A DNA stretch of 54,446 nt from contig NZ_WIAD01000039.1 in assembly GCF_009618275.1 (NCBI RefSeq), positions 1 through 54,446 of the forward strand, read 5' to 3'. Under the pieces are notes generated by a model, which saw nothing but the letters and a program-made list of their open reading frames with translations, searched no databases and was not told the origin of the DNA. Origin of the DNA: Roseimaritima sediminicola (lineage in GTDB: Bacteria; Planctomycetota; Planctomycetia; Pirellulales; Pirellulaceae). Within the stretch, counting starts at the first letter, position 1, and each line of letters begins with the position of its first letter. Below are positions 45,601 to 54,170 of the stretch, piece by piece. The position numbers and the translations under genes are program-made.

Positions 45601-47885
45601 GCGACGCGGTCCGCCGCAGCTGGACCCGCATCCTGAGTGATCTGCAGACCGAGCACCAACAGGTCGAAACGCTGCACCAGTTTGCTCACGACAACAAGCG
45701 TCGCTTCCATTTCGAAGACGACCTGGACGCCTTCGTCGATCGAGTGACCGAGGCGACGCGGCGGGTCGAAGCACTTTCCGAACCACTGCGGCAGTTGCAC
45801 GATCGGTTGCGTCACCAAGAACAGGCCGCGGAGCACTTGCAGCGTCTGGCCGAACTGGCACCGGCGGCCGATGTGGTCCGCGACTCGTTGCAGGCCGTGT
45901 GCGATTGCCCGATGGATCGTGCTTTGGAAACGTTGCAGCGGACACTGGCAACCGCACTGGAGGAAAAGGAAACGCTTTCCGCCGCCCTCCGCTGTGTGCA
46001 TTTGCTGCAAGGCGTGCCGCGACGGCTCTGCGAATTGCTGACGCAGTGGCCGCTCGCACCGGCGGAACTCGAATCGGCGATCGCCGACCAAAGCTTGCGG
46101 CAACGGCTGCAGGAGGATCGCGGCCTCCAGCGTTTTGCCGCGGCCACGCGCCAGCGACACGTCCGCCAGCTGGGCAAACGATACGAGGGATGGCTGACCA
46201 GCAACGCTCGCCACGTTGTCGAATGTGTCAAGCAACGCTTTCTGGAACATGTGCGGATCGCGACGACGCCGGCCCAGAAACTGCAACCCGAGCAAAAGGT
46301 TTTTAAAAAACAGTACGCCCGCGGCCGCCGCACTCTGGAACATGAGTTTGGCAAATCGATGCGCTACAAGCCGATCCGGGAATTGATCACCGGCGACAGC
46401 GGCCAAGTGGTCCGCGATTTGAAACCCGTGTGGTTGATGAGTCCGCTGAGTGTATCCGATACGCTGCCCCTGCCCGGCCAAGCCGACGATGGGCCGGGCG
46501 ATTCGCCGGCCGGTGCCGGGTCCGGCGAAGAGGACCTGCTGGACGTGGTGATCTTTGACGAGGCCAGCCAGATCACGCTGGAGGAAGCGGTACCGGCCCT
46601 GTTTCGAGCTCGACAGGCGATCGTTGTCGGCGACCAGATGCAGCTGCCGCCGACTTCGTTCTTCGCCACCAAACGCGACGACGACGAAGCCGACGAGGCG
46701 TTGATCGAGGAAGACGGCCAGATCATCCAGTACGACCTGAACAGCAACAGTTTCTTAAATCACGCGGCCACGAATTTGCCGTCGAACATGCTGGGCTGGC
46801 ACTACCGCAGCCGCAGCGAATCGCTGATCAGTTTCTCCAACTGGGTCTTCTACGATGGCCGCCTGTTGACCGTGCCGGAAGAACGCCTGCCCCGCGCCGG
46901 TCGACCGGCCCTGGAGGCGGACGCTGCGGAGGAAGCTCGCCGGCACGCCGGCGCGGTGTTCGATCGCAGTATCAGTTTCCACTGGATGCGGCGCGGGGTT
47001 TATGAGAAACGGCGAAACCGGGCCGAGGCCGAGTACATCGCTGAATTGGTGCGGGAGATCCTCAGCCGTGACACCGGCGTCAGCCTGGGCGTGATCGCGT
47101 TTTCCGAAGCGCAGCAGAGCGAGATCGAAAACGCCCTGCAACGCTTGGCCCAGAGCGACGAAACCTTCGCGGCTCGCCTGGAGGCGGAACTGGAACGCGA
47201 AGTCGACAACCAGTTCGTGGGGCTGTTGGTCAAGAACCTGGAAAACATCCAAGGGGATGAACGCGACGTAATCCTGTTGAGCGTGTGCTACGGCCCCGAT
47301 CCACAGGGCAAGATGCGGATGAATTTTGGGCCGATCAATCAAAGCGGTGGCGAGAAGCGATTGAACGTGGCGTTTTCGCGAGCCAAACAGCACATGGTCG
47401 TGGTCAGCAGTATCCACGGCGACCGCATCACCAACGACTACAACGACGGCGCCAATTGTTTGAAGAACTACCTGCGCTACGCGGCCGCGGTGTCGGTGGG
47501 CGACGTGGCGGCCGCCCGCCGTGTTCTGGAGAACGTGTCGTTGGGCGCCACGCCGCCGCAGCGGACGCTGAAGATGCCCGAAGTGCTGGCGGATCAGTTG
47601 ACCGAAGCCATTACCGAGCGCGGCTTCGTCGTCGACCGGGACGTGGGCCAGTCGCACTTCCGCTGTGACCTGGCCGTCCGCTCTGAGGGCGACACCGCCT
47701 ATCGCCTGGGGATCCTGATCGACGGACACCGCTATTACCAGCAGCGAGACATCGTCGAACGCGATCTGTTGCGGCCACAGTTGCTGGAGGCGTTTGGGTG
47801 GCGGTTAACGCATGTCCTGGCCAAGGATTGGTACGAGGACTCGGCCGCGGTGATGAACAGGATTGAGGGGTTGTTGGGTTCGTGA
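42663..47885 (+). CDS. Kinase-like / DUF4011 / superfamily 1 helicase / Vsr-type nuclease multidomain protein
   Basis: 1740 residues from the ATG overlapping the M48 stop; a longer in-frame ORF from 42174 is rejected. Residues about 1-230 resemble a degenerate protein-kinase C-lobe (GYQCWEHRIGHHDPRTDVFCLGMILASL, near 125-150, recalls the APE-to-DxxxxG region; LDRHRRLGQLEQLVPYL recalls kinase subdomain XI). HRD and DFG are absent. DUF4011 begins near 240 (LRQRLFQLSRRNRLLHF). The helicase has Walker A GPPGTGKS at 641-648, a helical insert of about 550 residues, DEASQ at 1299, GDQMQLPP near 1322, HYRSRSESL near 1380, QGDERDVI near 1529 and LNVAFSRAK near 1567. Residues about 1640-1740 match the MTES_1575/Vsr nuclease fold (FRCDLAV, GILIDGHRYY, ERDLLRPQLLEAFGW). 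The expected catalytic Glu reads Leu (GILIDG). Likely a nucleic-acid remodelling defence protein. Confidence 0.83.
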   Translation: MTSLESFLTERLAGEGFSTEDSLSSFLPLLEEVIETHAAGMVAPLDGLGALRVDGVRVWFPEDQRRSARDAAGRLRAIEAENRSGVEILSEHRRVVDVDEGTSQFSEALIGDPDGQLVRPLYLPGYQCWEHRIGHHDPRTDVFCLGMILASLACGLDFRDIQQLKRFVANRRNLFRLRGDLHPVVAQVIFQMTQLDRHRRLGQLEQLVPYLENYRDQSVSLDFDLAMLDQADASQADSKHVAVLSKLRQRLFQLSRRNRLLHFRPTLNSTNLTQASVPLSFDIQNIRPNQILIWNDAFKKTLVAGKAVSLNKYLNFSEALYLPAALDGILSETRKDQAEYGFAQLRLVIAFLRWSNLKEKPIQRFDSPLLLLPVRLHKKKGVRDTYYLQTLDQRAEVNPVIRYQFEQLFDIRLPESLDLGKTTVDAFYDSLCEQIHASEPAVTLSKVDRPRISLLHDKAKRKLDQYRRRARVSGRGVRNYLDQQYSYDPANYHPLGIKLFENKVRTEELTLQAILQRNPRPRQFAVPPPETPSTQREKTFFQLGGSDDESPYSWDFDLCNVTLANFKYRKMSLVRDYQTLLAQPRENPAFEATFSLTPRDQESRPAEAPPLTERHDVVACDPTQALAIAEARAENSYIIQGPPGTGKSQTITNLIADYVARGKRVLFVCEKRAALDVVYARLRQCGLDTLCCLVHDSQADKKALVMDLKRTYEGFLQDVDSGETHHSQHQRLLRLMDKDLQPLRHFDQAMRAESTDDGLHTRGLLDRCLVLRDRLPDLDALQRERLPEYDLWWQHREAIEAFSQEVAEALSDGDDAVFANHPLCWVTPRLADSPRPLETFVTHVEAALSQVVRLRETLDDVSQACGVSSRAWSNLDDVQAAAQYAAAVLPLARRDQLILLDADSDASKRFRQTQRLWEEQQQIVARAREMNRGWIQKLGPADTAVALEQAEAFQLRAAPWLSPAWWRLRRLLRHAYNFSGDAVRRSWTRILSDLQTEHQQVETLHQFAHDNKRRFHFEDDLDAFVDRVTEATRRVEALSEPLRQLHDRLRHQEQAAEHLQRLAELAPAADVVRDSLQAVCDCPMDRALETLQRTLATALEEKETLSAALRCVHLLQGVPRRLCELLTQWPLAPAELESAIADQSLRQRLQEDRGLQRFAAATRQRHVRQLGKRYEGWLTSNARHVVECVKQRFLEHVRIATTPAQKLQPEQKVFKKQYARGRRTLEHEFGKSMRYKPIRELITGDSGQVVRDLKPVWLMSPLSVSDTLPLPGQADDGPGDSPAGAGSGEEDLLDVVIFDEASQITLEEAVPALFRARQAIVVGDQMQLPPTSFFATKRDDDEADEALIEEDGQIIQYDLNSNSFLNHAATNLPSNMLGWHYRSRSESLISFSNWVFYDGRLLTVPEERLPRAGRPALEADAAEEARRHAGAVFDRSISFHWMRRGVYEKRRNRAEAEYIAELVREILSRDTGVSLGVIAFSEAQQSEIENALQRLAQSDETFAARLEAELEREVDNQFVGLLVKNLENIQGDERDVILLSVCYGPDPQGKMRMNFGPINQSGGEKRLNVAFSRAKQHMVVVSSIHGDRITNDYNDGANCLKNYLRYAAAVSVGDVAAARRVLENVSLGATPPQRTLKMPEVLADQLTEAITERGFVVDRDVGQSHFRCDLAVRSEGDTAYRLGILIDGHRYYQQRDIVERDLLRPQLLEAFGWRLTHVLAKDWYEDSAAVMNRIEGLLGS

Positions 47886-48188
47886 AAAACGCCTGAGCCG
47901 TAGGCGCTAGCCTCGGGCGTCACAGCTTGCGTCGGTCTGTATCGCCCCTCCGGGGCTTTGGTTTGTTCGAGGGTTCGCAACCCGGCGGTTGACACCGCCG
48001 GCAGGGGCTGTGTCGCCCTCCGGGCTGGTTCTGCGGTCGGGGTGATTGTTGCGGCATGGTCTGTTTGGGTGCCGCCGCGCGACCGACCTAGCTTGCGTGG
48101 GGACAGCCTACTTCTGGCTCCTAGCCCGCAGGGCGGCACAGCCTTTGCCAGGGACGCAACTTCACAGGCTGGAAGCCTATGCCACTGT
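47886..48188. other. Intergenic region between convergent genes, hairpin-rich
   Basis: 303 bases with no gene. Short hairpins are visible: GCCCC-TCC-GGGGC followed by TTTGGTTTGTT at 47944-47967 (a weak plus-strand terminator for the helicase-nuclease gene) and CCGGCGGT-TGAC-ACCGCCGG near 47983. A GTAGGCGCTAGCC fragment near 47900 resembles the arms at 26902-26954. It ends in the 3'-end hairpin element of gspF. Confidence 0.5.
48163..48187 (-). repeat. 3'-end hairpin element after gspF
   Basis: Begins one base after the gspF stop codon on the minus strand, same sequence and same orientation relative to the gene as at 26211-26235 and 18268-18292. Confidence 0.8.
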
Positions 48189-49400
48189 TTAGATCGCTGA
48201 CGAGCTCTTGATGACGGGGATCAACAGGGCCATGACGACGATCAACACCAACGTGGCCATGATCAACAACATGATCGGTTCGAGCAGTCGAACGAACAGA
48301 TCCAGTCGCCGGAAGGTGCGTTTTTCTAAACTGTCGGCGATCGTCGGCAGGACCGTCTCCAGCGAGTTGCTCTCCTCGGCGACGCTGATCATTTCGACCA
48401 CCGTTTGCGGGAAGTAGCCACTGCTGCGAAGCGGCGCCGCCAGGCTTTCGCCCGAGCGAATGTTCTCGCTGGCTTCGCCGATCGAATGGCTGAGCAGTCG
48501 GTTGCCGGTCGCCGCTCGACTGATCTCCAGCGAACGCAGGATCGGCACGCCGTTGCCCAGCAACGTGCCCAGCACGCGGCAGAAACGGGCGACGGCCAAG
48601 TTCATCAAAATCCCGCCCAGCACGGGGATTCTGAGTTTGATTTTGTCAGCCGCGAACTTGCCCTCTTCCGATTGCAGTTTGAACCGTACGAATACGCCGG
48701 CGGCGATCAAAGCCAGCAATAGGTAAACGCCGTACTGCTGCAGCAGCATGCTGAACGAGAGCAGGCCGTCGGTCAGCGGCGGCATCTCGCCCTTGTCGCG
48801 AAGCCGGGCGAACAGCGGATCGAATTTGGGGACAAAGAACACGATCAATACCGTGATCACGATCGACCCCACACCGAACAGGAACACCGGGTAGGCCAGC
48901 GCGCTGACGGTCTTGCCTTTGAGGTCTTCCTGCAGTTCGGTGAACGTGCTGACCCGGTCCAGGGCGTCTTCCAGAAACCCGCCCTCGGTCCCGGCGCGGA
49001 CCATGTTGACGCCCATCTCACTGAACACCCGCGGATAACGCGCCATGGCGTTGCCCATCGGTTCGCCTTCTTCGACCCGGCTGCGGATGTCGGCCAGCAC
49101 GACCTGGAGGTTCTTGTCGGTGGCCTGCTCGCCCAGCACGGTCAGGGCTCGCATCATCGAGACGCCGCTGCGCAGCAGCGAAGCCATTTGTCCGTAAAAC
49201 ACGGCCATCGTCTGCGGCTTGACGCGGCGCGAACGCAGGCGGTCGGGCGAAGCGGCCGAGCGGTCGGCGGGTTTGACGTCGATGGGAAACAGCGAACGGC
49301 TGGCCAACTGGGCCGCCGCGTCGCGGGGGTTGCCCGCATCGATCGTCCCGGACACCTTCTTGCCGCTCGTGTCGCGAGCGATGTAAGCAAAGTCTGGCAT
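48189..49400 (-). CDS. Type II secretion / type IV pilus inner-membrane platform protein (GspF/PilC family)
   Basis: 403 residues, the usual length. The N-terminal part (MPDFAYIARDTSGKKVSGTIDAGN) is typical of the family. Two duplicated cytoplasmic T2SSF helical domains are visible (FYGQMASLLRSGVSMMRALTVL and FCRVLGTLLGNGVPILRSLEI). Three membrane helices lie at about 165-190, 220-240 and 370-397. It forms the platform that couples the GspE ATPase to pseudopilus assembly. It starts 3 bases after gspE and is co-translated with it. The stop is followed by the 3'-end hairpin element. No pseudopilin gene follows, so pseudopilins must be encoded elsewhere. Confidence 0.94.
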   Translation of the reverse strand: MPDFAYIARDTSGKKVSGTIDAGNPRDAAAQLASRSLFPIDVKPADRSAASPDRLRSRRVKPQTMAVFYGQMASLLRSGVSMMRALTVLGEQATDKNLQVVLADIRSRVEEGEPMGNAMARYPRVFSEMGVNMVRAGTEGGFLEDALDRVSTFTELQEDLKGKTVSALAYPVFLFGVGSIVITVLIVFFVPKFDPLFARLRDKGEMPPLTDGLLSFSMLLQQYGVYLLLALIAAGVFVRFKLQSEEGKFAADKIKLRIPVLGGILMNLAVARFCRVLGTLLGNGVPILRSLEISRAATGNRLLSHSIGEASENIRSGESLAAPLRSSGYFPQTVVEMISVAEESNSLETVLPTIADSLEKRTFRRLDLFVRLLEPIMLLIMATLVLIVVMALLIPVIKSSSAI

Positions 49401-49403
49401 GGT

Positions 49404-51098
49404 TTACAGCTGGTCGCCCTTGGTGATGCGGAGCACTTCGTCGACGCTGGTATCACCCTTGATGGCTTTGCTCCAAGCATCCATCCGCAGCGTCCGCATG
49501 CCGCCTTCCAGAGCCGCCTTGCGGATGTCCCAGCTGCTGACTCGGTCGTGAGCCAACTGGCGCACCTGTTCGTCGGTGACCAACAATTCGTAGATCCCCA
49601 TTCGTCCCGCGTAACCCACTTTGCGGCACACCCGGCAGCCGACGTTACGGTACAGCGGCCTCCCGTCCAGGTCGTCCCAGGGAAAATCCTCCGGCAACTC
49701 GTCACGGTCCGGCTCGTAGGCTTCCTTGCAGTGCGGGCAGAGCTTGCGGAGCAGCCGCTGGGCCATCACCGCTTCGACCGTACTGGCCACCAAGAACGGT
49801 TCGACGCCCATGTCGGTCATTCGCGTGTAGGCGCCAGAGGCGTCGTTGGTGTGCAGCGTGCTGAACACCAAGTGACCGGTCAGCGAAGCTTGGATCGCGT
49901 TCTCGGCCGTTTCCAAGTCGCGGATTTCACCCACCAGAACGATGTCCGGGTCGTGACGCAGGATGCTCCGCAGCGACGCGGCAAAGGTCAGCCCGATTTT
50001 GGGATGGACCTGAATCTGGTTGATCCCATCGAGCTGGTACTCGACCGGGTCTTCGGTGGTGATGATCTTGTTGTCCGGGCCTTTGATCTCCATCAGCGAA
50101 CTGTACAGCGTGGTCGTTTTACCAGAACCGGTGGGGCCGGTGACCAGGACGATGCCGTGGGGCAGCCGAATCAGTTTGCTGAACCGTTCGTACGTGGCCG
50201 GGTCCATCCCCAGGCCCTGCAGGTCGAAGACCATCGACCCCTTGTCCAGGATACGCATCACCAAGCCTTCGCCGTGGATCATCGGGATCACGCTCAAGCG
50301 GATATCGACTTCGCGGCCGTGGACGCGGAGCTTGATACGGCCGTCCTGGGGCAGGCGTTTTTCAGCGATGTTCAGTCGCGCCATGATCTTCAGGCGGCTG
50401 ATGATCGCGGCTTGGAACCGATTGATCTCCGGCGGGACGGGTTGGGGATGCAGGATGCCGTCGATGCGGTAGCGGATGACCAGGCCGTCGGACTGCGATT
50501 CGATGTGCACGTCGCTGGCCCGCGACTCGATCGCCTCGAGCATGATCTCATTGACCAGCCGCACGACCGAAGCTTCCTGGGCCATTTCCGACAGTTCGCT
50601 GCCGTCGGATTCGATCTGATCCAGCAGTTCCACGTCGTCTTCTTCGGTCGTGGCGGCCATCAGGCCTTCCACGGTCTCGCTGCCCACGCCCATGTGGCGT
50701 TTGACCAACCTGGCGATCTCGCCGCGTTCGGCCACCACCGGCGTGATGCTGTTGCCGGTGGCCGCACTGGCTTCGTCCAACGGGTACAGGTCCAGCGGAT
50801 CGGCGGTGGCGACGACCAGGCAGCCGTTCTCGCTGCGCAGCGGGAACAGGGCGTGGCGGTAAATTAATTTCTGTGGAAAGCCTTTCAGGGCGGACAGATC
50901 GACTTCGGTTTCGCGGAGGTCGACAAAATCCAAGCCGACTTCATCGGCCAACACCGAGAGGGCTTCGCGTTCATCGACGTATCCCAGTTCGATGGCCGAC
51001 TGGATCACACCGCCCGAGCCGTTGCTGAGGCTCTGGTGCAGTTGATCCTCGGTCAACAGACCGCGTCTGCGAAGGATCTCGCCGGCTTCCATGATCAT
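49404..51098 (-). CDS. Type II secretion / type IV pilus assembly ATPase (GspE/PilB family)
   Basis: 564 residues; the start may be 51098 or the ATG at 51092. The N-terminal MshEN-type domain (EILRRRGLLTEDQLHQSL, YVDEREALSVLADEVGLDFVDL) binds partners or cyclic di-GMP in relatives. The ATPase core has Walker A GPTGSGKTTT near 320, the Asp box ITTEDPVEYQLDG, Walker B ILRHDPDIVLVGEIRD and the His box STLHTNDASGA. A zinc knuckle has CPHC near 453 and CRVC near 497. All catalytic elements are intact. It powers pseudopilus or pilus extension at the inner membrane. It is second in the secretin-N-like, gspE, gspF operon. Confidence 0.95.
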   Translation of the reverse strand: MIMEAGEILRRRGLLTEDQLHQSLSNGSGGVIQSAIELGYVDEREALSVLADEVGLDFVDLRETEVDLSALKGFPQKLIYRHALFPLRSENGCLVVATADPLDLYPLDEASAATGNSITPVVAERGEIARLVKRHMGVGSETVEGLMAATTEEDDVELLDQIESDGSELSEMAQEASVVRLVNEIMLEAIESRASDVHIESQSDGLVIRYRIDGILHPQPVPPEINRFQAAIISRLKIMARLNIAEKRLPQDGRIKLRVHGREVDIRLSVIPMIHGEGLVMRILDKGSMVFDLQGLGMDPATYERFSKLIRLPHGIVLVTGPTGSGKTTTLYSSLMEIKGPDNKIITTEDPVEYQLDGINQIQVHPKIGLTFAASLRSILRHDPDIVLVGEIRDLETAENAIQASLTGHLVFSTLHTNDASGAYTRMTDMGVEPFLVASTVEAVMAQRLLRKLCPHCKEAYEPDRDELPEDFPWDDLDGRPLYRNVGCRVCRKVGYAGRMGIYELLVTDEQVRQLAHDRVSSWDIRKAALEGGMRTLRMDAWSKAIKGDTSVDEVLRITKGDQL

Positions 51099-51182
51099 GA
51101 TGGCTGGGTCGCTATTGGGCTGGAGGGAAGATGCACAGTGGGGAGGGAGGGAGGAAGGGGGACGGGCATTAGGGAACGGGCA

Positions 51183-54170
51183 TTATCGGCCACCGCGGCC
51201 GCCACCGCCACGACCCCCGCGATCGCCGCCGCCGCGACCACCGCGGTCGCCTCCGCCGCCCCGGTCACCGCCGCCCATCGCACTTCGCATCGCTCGGAAG
51301 GCTTCGATCCGGCGACGGATCTCATCGGCGGAGTTGTTGTTATTGTTATTGTCGCTGCGGTTGTTGGCGGTACTGCTCGAAGCGCTGCTTGAAGAACCGG
51401 ACTGGGTGCTGGTGACAACCTTGCCCATGACCGATTCAAGAGCTTGTTTGATGACCTCGGGGTTGACCGCACCGTTGATCGCGATCACGTCGGTCACCTC
51501 TTCGGATTCCGCTCCGGCTTGATCGATCTGTTCGACCAATTCGCGGATCTCTTCGAAATCTTGGGGCGTGGCCGTGACAATCAAGGTATTGCTGCGAGCG
51601 TCGACGGCGATGCTGACCTTGGTGGGTTCGCTCTTCTCGCCGGCATCGCCACCACCGCCACCGCCCCGGCCGCCACCACCGCCCCGCAGGGCGCGGATGA
51701 TGTCTTCGGGATTGGGCTGGTTGCCGCCTCGGCCGCCGCCTCCGCCGCCGGCATCCGCCATGCGTTCGGCGAACACGCCTTTGACGATTTCGGCCACGTC
51801 ACTGGCTGTATTATAGATCACCGGGATCAGCCGCGGTTTGGCGATCGTCTGCACGTCCTCGGGGCTCTCTTCGCGGTCGATGACCTCGAGGATGGTTTCG
51901 ATGGTTTGCATGTCGACCGGATTGGCCTGGACGATCAAAGCGTTCAGACGGTCGTCGGGCACGATGCTGACCGAACCGGTGGCCGTCAGGATCGGGCCCG
52001 TGCCGCTGTCGCCCATGCCGCCACCGCCCAGGCCCATCAGCCCGCCTAGCATCCCCAGGCCGCCGCCCAGTTCATCCAACAATCCGCCTCCGCCGCCACC
52101 CATGCCACCGGAACTGTCGCCGCCCAGGATCTGCGTGACCATCGTGCTGGCTACGCCCGCCTTGACGTATTTCAGCCAGAACACGGTCGGCGGCTGGCTG
52201 GCGAAACTGGACTGGTCCGACAGCGTCCGCAGCAGCTCTTCAAACTCGTCCAAGGCCAGCGGATCGTCGCTGGCCACGATCAATCCCTGCGGTGTGGGCG
52301 TGATCACGATGTCGGCCCCGCTGCGTCGATCATCCTGAGGTTCGCCGCCGTCGGCCGAGGAGTTCGACGGGCCCTCGTTTGCGTTGTTCTCGTTCGGCGA
52401 GTTTTCGTTCGGCGAGTTTTCGTTCGGCGAGTTTTCGTTCGATTGGCCAGCGGGCGAGGCCGGCGCCTGGCGGGTGACGGCGGGCTGTTGGGTGACCAAG
52501 TGGTAGCGCGCGGCGGCAGCGTCCGAAGACGAGGCCTGGATGGCTGGCTGCGAAGCGTCCTGGACGTCGTTCTCGCCGGCTTCCTCACCGTCCTCGCCAG
52601 ATTGGGGCTCGCCGGATTGGCCCCCGCCGGATTGGGGCTCGCCGGATTGGGGCTCGCGTTGGATGCGGCGCTCGGGAAAGCCCTGTTGGGTTCTGTTCCG
52701 CGAGGGGGTGACCATGCGGATGCGGTTCTGGCGACCGGAATTTTCCCACATCATGCCGGCTTGTTCCAACAGCTCCATCGCATTTTGGCCGGTATAGGGC
52801 AGCACGCGAATGCGGTCGGTCAGCGAGCCCAGGGCATCGCTGCCTTCGAGTCGTTCGATCAACTCCTTGGTTTGGCGGATCTGCTCGGCGGTGCCGCGAA
52901 CCCACAACCGCCCCGTGACCGGGTCGCCATCGACGATCGGGCCGGCCGTGTTCTCCTCGGTCTTGCCGAAGAACTTGTTGATCGTCAGCAGCGCCGCCGA
53001 GGGCTCCAGCCGCCGCAGCTGGATCGTGTCGACCTGGATGCCCTGCCCTTCCAGTTTGTCCAGGGCCGACTGGACGATCTTGTGCGTGTCGGGACGGGCG
53101 AAGACGATCAGCGAGTTGGAGGCCGGGTCGAGGGACAGACGCGTATCGGGCAGGCCTGCCAGGAGGGTCGAGATCACGTCGAACACGGTCGACGGGTCGG
53201 CCAGGGTGATCGGATAGGTGCGCAGATCCGGCAGCTGGACGTCCTGGGTTTCGTCGCCCTCGGTCGTCAGCGGTTGATCCGCCTTTTCGACAATCCGCTG
53301 AAACAGCGTGACGGTGGCCGGTTCGCCCGCTACGAACATGCGGTCGCCGAAGGGATCGACGGAGATCTTTATGCTGTCATTGGCGTTGACGCCTTCTTCC
53401 AGGCCCAGCAGGGGCCGGGCCAACATCAGCACTTCGTCGGCCGCGCGGTGCTCGAGCGTGATCTCGGTGACTTCCAAGCCCGCGTTGGTGGCTTCCTCGA
53501 GCACCGCGCGGATGGCTTTCAGGCGTGCCACCGTGTCGGTGACGACGACTTGGCGCGCCGAAGCCAGGACGGTCATCGGCATGCTGGGGCCGAGCATCTG
53601 CCGCAGCTCTTCATCGGCCGCTTCGGGGGTCATCGCGCCGAGCGGAAAGATGGTTTTGACGATGTCCGACTCGCCCCGTCCGTCGAGCGCCTCGGGCGGG
53701 ACCACTTCGGCGATGTTCTCGATGTACTTCGATGCCAGCGGGCTCTCCAAATCGATCACCATCAACATCCGCCCGCGACGGACCATGGCAAAGCCGCGGT
53801 CGAGCAGTTGGCGGTTCAGCTGGTCCAGGGCTTCGCTGACGGTGTATTCCCGCGTCGGATCGACAAAGGACAGCGTGCCGCTGGGAAACCGTTCGGCTTT
53901 GAGCGACAGATTGGCTTCTTCGCTGAGCCACAGGAGGACGTCTTTCCAGGCCGTATTGGAAAAATTAAATCGCACCGTCTGTGGACCGGAGGCCGAATTA
54001 GCGGAGTCGGGCTCGGTACTGGCACCGGCAGATGAGTTCGATGGGGCCGGCTCGTTGGCACTGGCCGCCGAATCCACAGCGTCCTGCGCGAGGCACCGAC
54101 CGGCGGGGGCTGCCAAAATGGCAATCGCCAAGGAAAGTCCATAAACAGCGATCAGAGAACGATTTAGCAT
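51183..54170 (-). CDS. GspD-like exported protein with repeated secretin-N domains, no pore domain
   Basis: About 995 residues from the ATG at 54170, which begins a signal peptide (MLNRSLIAVYGLSLAIAILAAPAGRCLA). Several GspD N-type domains follow (VRFNFSNTAWKDVLLWLSEEANLSL near 80, then VDPFGDRMFVAGEPATVTLF, LDPASNSLIVFARPDTHKIV, VDGDPVTGRLWVRGTAEQI, VPDDRLNALIVQANPVDM and AVDARSNTLIVTATPQDFEEI). In-frame DNA repeats give QSGEP and SPNEN tandem peptides near the middle. The last 60 residues are Asn- and RGG-rich (DRGGRGG). The C-terminal beta-barrel of true secretins is absent. Being first in an operon with gspE and gspF argues that it works with that machine. Paralogue of the protein at 5510-8551. 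Confidence 0.8.
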   Translation of the reverse strand: MLNRSLIAVYGLSLAIAILAAPAGRCLAQDAVDSAASANEPAPSNSSAGASTEPDSANSASGPQTVRFNFSNTAWKDVLLWLSEEANLSLKAERFPSGTLSFVDPTREYTVSEALDQLNRQLLDRGFAMVRRGRMLMVIDLESPLASKYIENIAEVVPPEALDGRGESDIVKTIFPLGAMTPEAADEELRQMLGPSMPMTVLASARQVVVTDTVARLKAIRAVLEEATNAGLEVTEITLEHRAADEVLMLARPLLGLEEGVNANDSIKISVDPFGDRMFVAGEPATVTLFQRIVEKADQPLTTEGDETQDVQLPDLRTYPITLADPSTVFDVISTLLAGLPDTRLSLDPASNSLIVFARPDTHKIVQSALDKLEGQGIQVDTIQLRRLEPSAALLTINKFFGKTEENTAGPIVDGDPVTGRLWVRGTAEQIRQTKELIERLEGSDALGSLTDRIRVLPYTGQNAMELLEQAGMMWENSGRQNRIRMVTPSRNRTQQGFPERRIQREPQSGEPQSGGGQSGEPQSGEDGEEAGENDVQDASQPAIQASSSDAAAARYHLVTQQPAVTRQAPASPAGQSNENSPNENSPNENSPNENNANEGPSNSSADGGEPQDDRRSGADIVITPTPQGLIVASDDPLALDEFEELLRTLSDQSSFASQPPTVFWLKYVKAGVASTMVTQILGGDSSGGMGGGGGGLLDELGGGLGMLGGLMGLGGGGMGDSGTGPILTATGSVSIVPDDRLNALIVQANPVDMQTIETILEVIDREESPEDVQTIAKPRLIPVIYNTASDVAEIVKGVFAERMADAGGGGGGRGGNQPNPEDIIRALRGGGGGRGGGGGGDAGEKSEPTKVSIAVDARSNTLIVTATPQDFEEIRELVEQIDQAGAESEEVTDVIAINGAVNPEVIKQALESVMGKVVTSTQSGSSSSASSSTANNRSDNNNNNNSADEIRRRIEAFRAMRSAMGGGDRGGGGDRGGRGGGDRGGRGGGGRGGR

